Below, piece after piece: positions 7,297 to 14,796 of a DNA stretch of 25,434 bases. A program made the translations under genes and the position numbers. The notes beneath the pieces are model-generated. The model was not told the origin of the DNA. It did no database searches and saw nothing but the letters and a program-made list of their open reading frames with translations. Positions within the stretch are counted from its first letter, which is position 1. Each line of letters begins with the position of its first letter. The stretch lies in assembly GCA_964629885.1 (NCBI GenBank), contig CAZVRJ010000038.1, positions 1 to 25,434 of the forward strand, read 5' to 3'. Source of the DNA: CAYWCV01 sp964629885 (GTDB lineage Bacteria > Bacteroidota > Rhodothermia > Balneolales > CAYWCV01).

Positions 7297-7596
7297 TTAC
7301 CTGCTTTGGGTTGTGGCCTTCTGCTTCACTAGCTCCATATTTTCCTTGAGAATTTCGTCGCGGATATCCTCCCGGTCGAGTAGCGGCGGTTCTTTGTCGT
7401 CTGAGGCAACCACGATTGCCTCCAAGTTTTGAACACGCTTTTTCAGAGACGATATCTCCTGCAGTAGATTATCCACATCTTGCTCGGTTGCACCAGCCTT
7501 CTGGCTGATCTTGGCCTTTGTTTTCTGGTACTCAATGAAGAGTCCACCAACAACGGCTACCAAACCCACAAAAATGGCGAAAATTGCAATGGACAT
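7297..7596 (-). CDS. Small PspB-like membrane protein (first of a pair)
   Basis: A 99-residue protein: N-terminal membrane helix (about 2-22), Lys-rich linker, then a heptad-rich helix (about 38-62) with LKKRVQNLEAIVVASDDKEPPLL, which matches the LEAI/LESIL-D-E pattern of PspB and the corresponding part of the neighbour. The rest is a charged helical tail. Predicted inner-membrane protein with a cytoplasmic coiled coil. It lies 80 bases after the large glycosyltransferase gene and 22 before its paralogue. The eight bases directly before its ATG, CACCTCCT on the coding strand, are complementary to a Shine-Dalgarno instead of being one. Confidence 0.75.
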   Translation of the reverse strand: MSIAIFAIFVGLVAVVGGLFIEYQKTKAKISQKAGATEQDVDNLLQEISSLKKRVQNLEAIVVASDDKEPPLLDREDIRDEILKENMELVKQKATTQSR

Positions 7597-7676
7597 AGGA
7601 GGTGCTGTTTAAACGTATAGGTATCCCTGATGGTACGTAAAATACGCATTTTGGTTGTGCCTTTGTATCGGCGAAC

Positions 7677-10487
7677 CTACACTCTCAAGTGAGCGTACGA
7701 AATGGGATCGGTCTGCTTGGCCTGTCTGTAACACTGCTCAGCGTCTTCGTAATTCCCTTCGTGCTTGTGCAGCTCGCCCAACAATCGCATAATTTCAGGA
7801 TTGCTTGGACTATAGTTGAACAGCTCCTGGATCATCGGGATGGCAATGTCAGACTTGCGCTCGTTTACGGCGATACGCAAACGCAGTAGCCTTAATCTGA
7901 AGGTTACTTTGTCGTCGGCGAGTTCGCTCAAGTAGAAGGCGCATCGCGAATAAATGCTGCGATCGTAGTAATAACTGACTAATCGGTAGCATAGGGGCTC
8001 CTTCAATTCAAATGCAGTAAGCTTGTCTTCGAGGTGGCGGAGCAAGTCGCGCGACTCCACCACCATCAACAACTGCATGATCCCCGCGATGCTGTCGTAA
8101 TCCCACGAAGTCTTGTGGATCTGGGTTCTTGTTTCGCTAGTGAGGAGTTGCCGGGCTCGCTCAATGAGCGAAGGTTCTGGATGCCACGGGTTCAGGTAGG
8201 TACCGATAGCAACAAGCTCCATGATGGGATCTTCCGAGTAGAAGGCACCTGGTATTAGCATCAGGTTCCACTTTCGATCGAAACTGGCCTTGTTGTTCCA
8301 ATAAATCTTGCTGTCGTACTCAAGGCCGAGGTCGTCGGTTGTCGTGCCTTTGATGTGCTCGATAAAGGCAGCATTTACGATGGCAACGCGGTGGCCACGT
8401 CCTTGGGCCTCCTTGCAAATGTCACGGTCCTCGAACCAAGCCAATCCGTAAGCCGTATCGAAACGTAGACCCGAACTGGCGCGGATCATCATGCAGGCGC
8501 TGTCGAGGTAGTCGGTTTCGGTTAGCCCTTCGCCTGGATCTACCACATCGGGTGTTTGTCCTTGATTATAGCAATCGCTCAGCACTGGACCCAAAATCGC
8601 GATATCGGGATTGGCCACCATTTGGTCGACCATCAACGATATCGAGTCGTCGTGCAGAACCACATCGTTGTGGATCACAAACAGGTAGTCGCCGTTTGCG
8701 GCATCCATGCCTTGATTGGCGGCTTCGGCAAAACCCTTGTTCTCCTTGTTCGTGATGGCTTTGAAGCGGAAATGCTCGTTCCCTTCGAGTTGGTCGAGGT
8801 AGTCGAATGTGTCGTCGAGGCTGGCGTTGTCGACGACAATGATTTCAATGTTTGCCGGATCGACATGCTCTGCGATGCTAATGAGGCACTGTTGCAGCAT
8901 CTCCTTGCGGTCGGATGCCGTAACGATAACGACCGAAACCAAGGCATCGGGGGCATCTAGAACCAGGGCATCAGGGTGATCAGGGGCATCAGGGGCATCT
9001 AGAACCGAGGCATCGAGGGCATCAGAGGTATCAAGGGCATCGTTGAGATCAGAAATGTCGTGTGGCGTTTTGTCATCTTCCAAATACGAAAGATCACCAC
9101 CTTCGTCCTGGCTACCGCCGTCATCCACCCAGTTGCCGGCCATATCATCGACTGGCTCTTCTTGCTGTTGCTCTTGCCCTTGTTCTTGCTCTTGTTCTTG
9201 TTCTTGCCGTTGCTCTTGCCTAATCGGTATCGGCTCTGGGAAGTCGTAGTCTACATCGAGCTCGGCATCCTCGAATTCGAGCGGGCTTTGCTCGTGCGAC
9301 GCAGCTTCGACAGGTTCGCCATGCCGTAAGAAAGAAGGTGTCTCGATTACAGATGGCTCCGGCATTGGAGGTGGCGCGACAGGTGGTGCAGATCCATCGG
9401 GCGGCTTGGTGAGCAGCTGGTTCATCCTCGCCGTCGGTGTTTCGATAGGCACCGCTGCAAGTGTCATGGGTCGCACGCCAGAAACATCGCCGGATGATTC
9501 ATCCACCGGACGATCGGTGGGTCTGCGCTCCCCTGCCTTGGGGATGTTCAGATCAACGCCGTAGCGCTGCTGAATGCTGTGCTTGATTTCGGCTGCTTCC
9601 ACATAGCGTTTCATGCGGTTGAGCACTTGCACCTTCAGAGTGAGGACCTCGAGATTATCGGGGTACTTGTCGAGCAGCTTATTGCAGATTTCGAGCGCAT
9701 CGATGTTGTAGCCCTCGTGCAGGAAGGCCCTTGCCTCGTCGAGCAGTTCGCCCATGCTGCGCGAATTGGTGTCGACGGTGAGCTTCTTCTCCTTGAGCTT
9801 GAGCTGCGACATCAACAGATCGGCCTGTTCGATGCTCAATTTGCGCTCCCGGAACAACGAGATCAGAATTTCGGCACGATTGGATGATATGCCGGCCATG
9901 CGACCCATCGTGCTTTTCGAAACGAAGCAGGTCTCGCCCAAGATCATTTTATCGCGTCCAGAGATGCGGATGGCTGCTTCAGTAGAGTGAAAATCGCTCT
10001 GGTACGGATTGAAGAAACGTTGCTTATTGGGTACCGATTTCCACTTCCAAAGGTAATTCTCGTTGCTGAGAAGACGGCTGTTGTTGATCTGCTCGATCCA
10101 TCCCTCGATTTCGTCGGGCAGGTGCTCGGCACCCATCAGCGTGCACAAGGCTGGCGACTCAATGAGGCGGTCGACCTCCTGCTTCAGGATATCGACGTGA
10201 ACTTTGTCGATGCGATCTACAATCCAGATCACTTGTCCGCTGGCAAGTTGGGTGGCCTCATTGAGGCAGTTCCCTTTGCCGTGAGGCTCCTCATGGTCGA
10301 GAATGAAGGTGTGCTCGTGTTGATAGTAATCGTACAGTGATTGGATGACATCACGACTTTGGTCGTTGGATGCATCGTTGATCACAACAACTTCAAAAGG
10401 ATACCCTTCGGCTTCGTACAGCGCGGTTAGGGTCGGCTCTATGTTATCTTTCTGATTCTGAAAGACGCAGATAACCGTTAACTTCAT
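7677..10487 (-). CDS. Large bimodular family-2 glycosyltransferase with TPRs and low-complexity linker
   Basis: Two GT-A (GT2) modules in one 936-residue cytoplasmic chain. Module 1 (about 1-130) has VVVINDAS and GKGNCLNEA, but the metal-binding DxD is altered to Asp91-Arg-Ile-Asp94. A helical part with TPR-like hairpins follows (about 247-310). The linker (about 315-514) is rich in Pro, Glu and Asp and holds a Gln/Glu run (about 423-444) and repeats of Ala-Pro-Asp-Ala type (about 479-514). Module 2 (about 515-740) is a rhamnosyltransferase-like GT2 with VVIVTASDR, IIVVDNAS, NKGFAEAANQG and HNDVVL. C-terminal TPRs fill about 790-936. Both modules probably act on cell-surface glycans. The start is the first ATG; no Shine-Dalgarno. 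Gene order suggests co-transcription with the PspB-like pair (80-base gap). Confidence 0.88.
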   Translation of the reverse strand: MKLTVICVFQNQKDNIEPTLTALYEAEGYPFEVVVINDASNDQSRDVIQSLYDYYQHEHTFILDHEEPHGKGNCLNEATQLASGQVIWIVDRIDKVHVDILKQEVDRLIESPALCTLMGAEHLPDEIEGWIEQINNSRLLSNENYLWKWKSVPNKQRFFNPYQSDFHSTEAAIRISGRDKMILGETCFVSKSTMGRMAGISSNRAEILISLFRERKLSIEQADLLMSQLKLKEKKLTVDTNSRSMGELLDEARAFLHEGYNIDALEICNKLLDKYPDNLEVLTLKVQVLNRMKRYVEAAEIKHSIQQRYGVDLNIPKAGERRPTDRPVDESSGDVSGVRPMTLAAVPIETPTARMNQLLTKPPDGSAPPVAPPPMPEPSVIETPSFLRHGEPVEAASHEQSPLEFEDAELDVDYDFPEPIPIRQEQRQEQEQEQEQGQEQQQEEPVDDMAGNWVDDGGSQDEGGDLSYLEDDKTPHDISDLNDALDTSDALDASVLDAPDAPDHPDALVLDAPDALVSVVIVTASDRKEMLQQCLISIAEHVDPANIEIIVVDNASLDDTFDYLDQLEGNEHFRFKAITNKENKGFAEAANQGMDAANGDYLFVIHNDVVLHDDSISLMVDQMVANPDIAILGPVLSDCYNQGQTPDVVDPGEGLTETDYLDSACMMIRASSGLRFDTAYGLAWFEDRDICKEAQGRGHRVAIVNAAFIEHIKGTTTDDLGLEYDSKIYWNNKASFDRKWNLMLIPGAFYSEDPIMELVAIGTYLNPWHPEPSLIERARQLLTSETRTQIHKTSWDYDSIAGIMQLLMVVESRDLLRHLEDKLTAFELKEPLCYRLVSYYYDRSIYSRCAFYLSELADDKVTFRLRLLRLRIAVNERKSDIAIPMIQELFNYSPSNPEIMRLLGELHKHEGNYEDAEQCYRQAKQTDPISYAHLRV
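8946..9053 (-). repeat. In-frame short repeats encoding Ala-Pro-Asp-Ala-Leu-like units
   Basis: Degenerate units of about 9-18 bases built on GGCATC (plus strand), including two copies of a GGGCATCTAGAACC block near 8956 and 8994. They encode Asp-Ala-Leu / Asp-Ala-Pro units just before GT2 module 2. Unit lengths are multiples of three, so length changes keep the frame. Confidence 0.7.
9156..9220 (-). repeat. In-frame hexanucleotide repeat encoding a Gln/Glu run
   Basis: TTGCTC/TTGTTC units on the plus strand, read on the minus strand as a Gln-Glu alternation within the linker of the large glycosyltransferase. Slippage-prone, with copy changes that do not break the frame. Confidence 0.75.
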
Positions 10488-10495
10488 TCGATCGT

Positions 10496-10525
10496 TTGAG
10501 CCTGCGGGTTATAAGTTGGTACAAT
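10496..10525 (+). promoter_or_regulatory. Sigma70-like promoter for prfC
   Basis: TTGAGC (10496-10501), 18-base spacer, TACAAT (10520-10525), in the divergent gap between the large glycosyltransferase gene and prfC. Predicted start near 10532, with a leader of about 85 bases. Confidence 0.4.
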
Positions 10526-10617
10526 ACGTGAAGATAGGGTATAGAAAAGTGGTTACAAAAGCCCCTTTCGTGGATTCTTCGTATTTTTAGCGTCTGAAAT
10601 ATGAATTAGTTCCCTGC

Positions 10618-12225
10618 ATGTCCACTTCCGCAACTCTGACGACAGGCGCCGTAGGCACCGAAGCCGCACGCCGCCGCACCTTCGCCATCATCTCGCACCC
10701 CGACGCCGGCAAGACCACCCTCACCGAGAAGCTGCTGCTTTACGGTGGGGCCATCCATGAGGCCGGATCCATCAAGCAACGCAAGGCCGCACGGCACGCC
10801 GTGTCCGACTGGCTGGCTATCGAGCAAGAGCGTGGCATATCGGTGACATCGTCCGTGTTGCGCTTCGAGAAGGACGGCATCAAGTACAACCTGCTCGACA
10901 CCCCGGGCCACAAGGACTTCTCGGAAGACACCTTCCGCACCCTCATCGCGGCCGACTGCGCCCTGATGGTGATCGACGTCGCCAAAGGCGTCGAGGAGCA
11001 GACCGAGAAGCTCTTCGAAGTGTGCAAGCTGCGGAACATCCCCGTCATCACCTTCGTGAACAAGTGCGACCGTCCGGGTATGGAGCCCCTCGAGGTGATG
11101 AGCAATATCGAGCAGAAATTGGGCATCCACGCCGTGGCGGCAACCTGGCCGGTAGGCTACGGACCCGACTTCCAGGGTGTGTACGACATTATCGCCAACG
11201 AGCTGCATTTGTACGAGAAGGTGAACCACGGTGCCAAGAAGGCCGACACCGAGATCCTGCCGCTCGAGGAGGGCATGGCCCAGACGACGCTGAGTCCGTC
11301 GGTGCGCGAGTCCACCACCGAGGAGGTCATGCTGCTCGAGGACGAAATCAAGAACATGGATCCCGTCGCCTTCTCGACCGGCAAGGTCACCCCTGTGTTC
11401 TTCGGTTCGGCGCTCAATAATTTCGGGCTCGATATTTTCCTCAACTACTTCGCCCGCTGGGCTCCTGCGCCCAAGCCGTATGTCGACGAGGAGGGGGCCC
11501 CCCGCGAGTTGGATCAGCCGTTCAGCGGCTTCGTCTTCAAGATGCAGGCCAACATGAATCCCGACCACCGCGACTGCACCGCCTTTGTGCGCGTGGTATC
11601 TGGCAAGTTCGAACGCGGCATGGAAGTGCTGCATGCCGACACTGGACGTAAGATCCGAGTCGCGACGCCGCAGGCGCTGATGGGCGACGAGCGCAGCATC
11701 GTCGAAGAGGCGTATCCGGGCGATATCCTTGCCATTTTCAATCCTGGTGACTTCAAGATTGGGAATACTATTTATATCAAAGACAGTGTGCGGTTCAATG
11801 TTATTCCGTTGTTCACTCCCGAGCATTTCATGAAGGCGAGCTCCAACGATCCCTTCAAGCGGAAGCAGCTGCGCGAGGGTTTGCAGCAGCTGGCAGAAGA
11901 AGGCGTGGTGCACGTGTTTGAAGTGCCCAACGGACTCGGCAACGAATTGCTGCTCGGCACTGTCGGTGCCCTTCAGTTCGATGTTATCAAGCACCGGATG
12001 GCTGCTGAGTACAAGGTGCAGATTATCCTCAGTGGAACGCCTTATTATACGGCGAGATGGTTATCTGATAAGGCAGGCGTCGTCGACAAGCTCAAGAACG
12101 CATACTCCACCGACGTGACCACCGACATCGAGGGCAACCCGATTGCCTTGTTCCACAGTGCGTATGCCCTCAGCCAGGCCGAAGAAGCCGTGGGTGCGGA
12201 GAATTTGTTGAAATATCGGAGCTGA
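10618..12225 (+). CDS. prfC: Peptide chain release factor 3
   Basis: Translational GTPase that recycles RF1/RF2 from the ribosome after termination. The G domain shows the P-loop SHPDAGKTTLTEKLL (about 26-40), the switch region ERGISVTSSV, DTPGHKDFSEDT, and NKCDRPGMEP. Then follow domain 2 (FSGFVFKMQANMNPDHRDC) and the RF3 C-terminal domain (LREGLQQLAEEG, LLGTVGALQFDV). At 535 residues it is full-length. The ATG at 10618 adds about 20 residues before the family's conserved start, and no inner ATG lies nearer. The first 1.1 kb is visibly richer in G+C than the last 0.5 kb and than neighbouring genes. A 462-codon antisense frame inside it is a by-product of that composition. Three bases separate the stop from a downstream tandem repeat. 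Confidence 0.97.
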   Translation: MSTSATLTTGAVGTEAARRRTFAIISHPDAGKTTLTEKLLLYGGAIHEAGSIKQRKAARHAVSDWLAIEQERGISVTSSVLRFEKDGIKYNLLDTPGHKDFSEDTFRTLIAADCALMVIDVAKGVEEQTEKLFEVCKLRNIPVITFVNKCDRPGMEPLEVMSNIEQKLGIHAVAATWPVGYGPDFQGVYDIIANELHLYEKVNHGAKKADTEILPLEEGMAQTTLSPSVRESTTEEVMLLEDEIKNMDPVAFSTGKVTPVFFGSALNNFGLDIFLNYFARWAPAPKPYVDEEGAPRELDQPFSGFVFKMQANMNPDHRDCTAFVRVVSGKFERGMEVLHADTGRKIRVATPQALMGDERSIVEEAYPGDILAIFNPGDFKIGNTIYIKDSVRFNVIPLFTPEHFMKASSNDPFKRKQLREGLQQLAEEGVVHVFEVPNGLGNELLLGTVGALQFDVIKHRMAAEYKVQIILSGTPYYTARWLSDKAGVVDKLKNAYSTDVTTDIEGNPIALFHSAYALSQAEEAVGAENLLKYRS

Positions 12226-12230
12226 AGAAT

Positions 12231-12290
12231 CACGAACGATCACGAACTGTCACGAACTGTCACGAACTGTCACGAACAATCACGAACGAG
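12231..12290 (+). repeat. Six tandem 10-bp units, CACGAACxxx
   Basis: Units CACGAACGAT, CACGAACTGT (three times), CACGAACAAT and CACGAACGAG follow each other without gaps, starting six bases after the prfC stop codon. The first seven bases are invariant and the last three vary. Period 10 cannot be coding in phase. Confidence 0.95.
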
Positions 12291-12338
12291 CACCATGATA
12301 TCATGGATGTAGGCAAATATTCAAGCTTGTTCGACTGA

Positions 12339-12361
12339 CATTTCGGCCTTCGGCCTAAATG
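12339..12361. terminator. Hairpin with GGCC-TTC-GGCC core between prfC and the cupin gene
   Basis: CATTT C GGCC TTC GGCC T AAATG: ten-position stem with one mismatch and a three-base loop. The A/T ends could act in both directions for the convergent prfC and cupin genes. There is no long T-tract. Confidence 0.45.
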
Positions 12362-12406
12362 ATGGGCTCACAATGACAATTACGCTTGGTATAGGGGTAG
12401 TCAATC

Positions 12407-12434
12407 ACTAACTACTAACTATTAACCACTAACT
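12407..12434 (+). repeat. Four tandem 7-bp units of ACTAACT type
   Basis: ACTAACT, ACTAACT, ATTAACC, ACTAACT, ending seven bases before the cupin gene's stop codon. A second short-period repeat in the same 215-base intergenic gap. Confidence 0.8.
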
Positions 12435-12440
12435 ACTTTA

Positions 12441-12869
12441 CTATTTCTCCATTTCGAAGTCCGCGAAGTCGAAGCCGGGGGTGACGGTGCATCCGACGAG
12501 GGTCCAGGCGTTGGTGCAACGGGCGCGTTGCCAGACGTTTTTGGGGATCGTGAATTGTGGGAAGACGCCGTTTGCCGGATCGAAGCCCAGCTTGTGGATG
12601 GTAGTCGTGCCGTCGTCGTTGCGAAGCTCCAGCTCAAGGATGTCGCCCGCGTAATAGTGCCAGATTTCGTCCGACGAAACGCGATGCCAAGCGGCTGGTT
12701 CGTCACCAACCAGTAAATAATAAATAGCAGTACCGGCCGAGCGTGTGGATCCGTCCGCGCGAACCATCGACTCATCGCAGCGGTAGGTTTCCTTATAGAA
12801 TCCACCTTCGGGGTGTGGTAGGAGGTTCAGGCTGGCGGCGATGGATTGGGGGGAGGTGGAGAATGACAT
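12441..12869 (-). CDS. Cupin_5 family protein (DUF985)
   Basis: Small cytoplasmic beta-barrel of the cupin_5 family; biochemical role in the family is mostly unknown. The signature LLPHPEGGFYKETYR (about 15-29) is followed by TAIYYLLVGDEPAAWHRVSSDEIWHYYAGD and a C-terminal WTLVGCTVTPGFDFADFEM, all typical. The frame is open to 12986, but the upstream 39 codons are low-complexity and hydrophobic, and the family starts near MSFSTSPQSIAASL, so ATG 12869 is preferred (142 residues). The coding-strand sequence before it has ACCTCCTCC, the complement of a Shine-Dalgarno. It converges with prfC over the repeat-bearing gap. Confidence 0.9.
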   Translation of the reverse strand: MSFSTSPQSIAASLNLLPHPEGGFYKETYRCDESMVRADGSTRSAGTAIYYLLVGDEPAAWHRVSSDEIWHYYAGDILELELRNDDGTTTIHKLGFDPANGVFPQFTIPKNVWQRARCTNAWTLVGCTVTPGFDFADFEMEK

Positions 12870-13121
12870 AGGATGGAGGAGGTAAGACGCAGGAAATAGT
12901 GTATGAAGTAAAATGTAGGAAGACTGGGAAAAAGAGAAGCTTCGCAGTGGAAAGATATGACTAATGTGTAGAATGGGTGGTCCCATAAAGCATTATTCGA
13001 TTTATCGATATGGCGCAGACTATTGCATTTCGAGAGACATCTCGTAGCTATGGCATCCTATTTGAAAAACGAATCCATTTCGCTAAACTTTCAAAAATGG
13101 TAGTACAGACAATCGAACGAG

Positions 13122-13508
13122 ATGAACACATCCACTGCCACCATCCTCGCCGGAATAGTGATCGGTAGCTTAGCTTATCACTTAAATGTCGACAATGAAA
13201 GCATATTTGGTTTTGATTCAGCTCTTGTGAGTTGGAGTGCCATGAGTATAGGAGCTTTTTTGGGTGCTTTTCTGATCCGTATCTCAACTAAGGAGAAACC
13301 CACAAAAACCGCACTGCTTGTTGTTGCTGGAATATTGCTCGCAGTCATCCTTCGAATGATTTACGACACTACCTTTACAGAAAGATCTCATAGTCTGGCT
13401 GGAATTGAGATATTCATTTATTCCGTATTAACACTGCCAACGGCATTTGCCGGCGCCTTTTTGGGTCACTTAATGAAGCGAACTCATGAAAACAATGCTT
13501 TATCATAA
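13122..13508 (+). CDS. Small integral membrane protein of unknown family
   Basis: A 128-residue protein with about four hydrophobic segments: near 5-20 (ATILAGIVIGSLAYHL), 36-53, 64-80 and 95-117. The C-terminus is charged and probably cytoplasmic. I see no conserved motif that names a family. The start ATG is preceded by A-rich sequence with no purine box. Its last 23 bases overlap the start of the hydrolase-like gene in another frame, so the two are probably translationally coupled. Nothing in the neighbourhood gives a function. Confidence 0.7.
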   Translation: MNTSTATILAGIVIGSLAYHLNVDNESIFGFDSALVSWSAMSIGAFLGAFLIRISTKEKPTKTALLVVAGILLAVILRMIYDTTFTERSHSLAGIEIFIYSVLTLPTAFAGAFLGHLMKRTHENNALS

Positions 13509-14502
13509 CATCATCAGAACAGCTCTTTTATCGATGCTGTTCTTGGTCCCCTACACCGCTATGGGACAGGATGCAAGCTCTGGTAGCTACACGGAGAAAT
13601 TTGTTGATGCATCAGGGATAAATCTGCACTATCTGGATTTTGGTGGCTCAGGTCTCCCGATCATTTTCTTGCAGTCTTTTCATGGTGACGCTAGAGAATG
13701 GGTTGATTATGACTTCGTTGATTTCGCCCCTCGCTTCACGAATACCAATAGGGTATATGCCATCACACGGCGAGGATGGGGAAAATCGGCCGATCCAGGC
13801 TGGGGATATGACGTGGCTACGCAGGCGGAAGATGTGATTGCCTTTATGGATGCCCTTAAGCTGGAGAAAGCCATCATGGTGGGACGCATACCTGGTAATA
13901 TGGACATGACTTGGATTGCAGAACACCATCCTAACAGATTGGCCGGAATTATTTCGATCGGCAAACCATATTTGTACATGAATCTCTCCGATCCTCATGT
14001 TCAGAAGTATGTCGAAATGTTTGCAACTCTATCTTGCGACCTTGGAGAAGACGCCATTCGAAAGTCACTTCCGAGATCGACATGGCGACCTCATATTCTT
14101 TATGACGACACTAAGCGCATCGACATACCTGCGTTAAGGTTTATCAGGCCAGGGGAGCTAACGGATCCAGCAAGGGAGCTACAGCTTTTCGATGGGATGA
14201 TGAATTTTGCGAAAACGGTCAACTTCATGCTGTGCAACGCAGACGCTCAAGAATACTATAAGTCACTAGCCGGCGACACCGAACTTCAACAGACGGTAAA
14301 GGAAGCACTGATCAAAGCTGACAGATCGCTGCTTATGAATGAAGCTATCGAAAGGGCATTTGGCTCTAATTTGAAAACTGTCACACTTGAATTACCACCA
14401 AACATAACGACGGATGAGGAGTACGATGCATATTGGAAAGAATCGCTATCGAATATCTATTTCAATGCCATGATTGCTTTTATTAATCAAATACCCAACT
14501 GA
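13486..14502 (+). CDS. Secreted alpha/beta-hydrolase-fold protein lacking the catalytic serine
   Basis: Signal peptide (about 1-27, ending YTAMGQ), then the alpha/beta-hydrolase core: IIFLQSFHGDAREW, DFAPRFTNTNRVYAITRRGWGKS, and the nucleophile-elbow region at 129-142. Here the usual GxSxG (GHSIAG-like) reads Gly133-Arg-Ile-Pro-Gly-Asn, so Ser135 is replaced by Ile. The following strand has ISIGKPY instead of the acid-bearing LDA-type sequence, and no clear catalytic His with a hydrolase context is seen near the C-terminus. It is 338 residues, full family size, and the frame is intact, so it may be a non-catalytic binding protein instead of a pseudogene. ATG 13486 overlaps the preceding membrane-protein gene; a start at 13495 is also possible. 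Confidence 0.82.
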   Translation: MKTMLYHNIIRTALLSMLFLVPYTAMGQDASSGSYTEKFVDASGINLHYLDFGGSGLPIIFLQSFHGDAREWVDYDFVDFAPRFTNTNRVYAITRRGWGKSADPGWGYDVATQAEDVIAFMDALKLEKAIMVGRIPGNMDMTWIAEHHPNRLAGIISIGKPYLYMNLSDPHVQKYVEMFATLSCDLGEDAIRKSLPRSTWRPHILYDDTKRIDIPALRFIRPGELTDPARELQLFDGMMNFAKTVNFMLCNADAQEYYKSLAGDTELQQTVKEALIKADRSLLMNEAIERAFGSNLKTVTLELPPNITTDEEYDAYWKESLSNIYFNAMIAFINQIPN

Positions 14503-14530
14503 AATATTCGCCACTGATTCGCCATTGAGG

Positions 14531-14638
14531 GGCCTTGCTGCTAACCTGCAACAAATGCTGAAAATTCATGGAGGGTCGATTAGGGCTGAATCTGCACCCG
14601 GAGAAGGATCTGTATTCACGCTTCAATTTCCCAGGTAG
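14531..14638 (+). pseudogene. Orphan C-terminal fragment of a histidine kinase
   Basis: Frame 14531-14638 reads GLAANLQQMLKIHGGSIRAE followed by SAPGEGSVFTLQFPR and a TAG stop. This is the G2-box/HGG end of a HATPase domain, with the usual GLGLA altered to GLAAN. There is no upstream kinase in any frame: the hydrolase-like gene ends 28 bases before it. It is not the tail of the kinase at 16170-18167, whose own end is intact and different. Confidence 0.75.
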
Positions 14639-14743
14639 TAGTGACGAATATCGAATGCCTACAATTTGAGTGCAACAAAGTTGGTATGGTTCACGTCAAA
14701 CAACGAGTATCCATCCATTTGGTCATATCAAATACCGTCAATA

Positions 14744-14772
14744 TTGCCAGATCACTGATATATGACTATAGA
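14744..14772 (+). promoter_or_regulatory. Sigma70-like promoter for the kelch lipoprotein
   Basis: TTGCCA (14744-14749), 17-base spacer, TATAGA (14767-14772). Predicted start near 14779, about 18 bases before the ATG at 14797. Confidence 0.45.
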
Positions 14773-14796
14773 TTCTCATATAGATGAGTTAAGCCA

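Noticed and set aside
8556..8960. 134-codon plus-strand frame in the large GT2 gene
   Set aside because: Shadow of GT2 module 2, which has clear motifs on the minus strand.
10606..11994. 462-codon open frame on the minus strand inside prfC
   Set aside because: Antisense to a certain gene in its G+C-rich part; the protein is His/Leu/Gly/Val-rich without family motifs. It is a codon-bias shadow.
12231..12290. CRISPR array
   Set aside because: Units are contiguous with no spacers and only 10 bases long; no cas gene is present.
12870..12986. 39-codon N-terminal extension of the cupin gene as a signal peptide
   Set aside because: Hydrophobic but low-complexity, not present in the family; the conserved protein starts at 12869.
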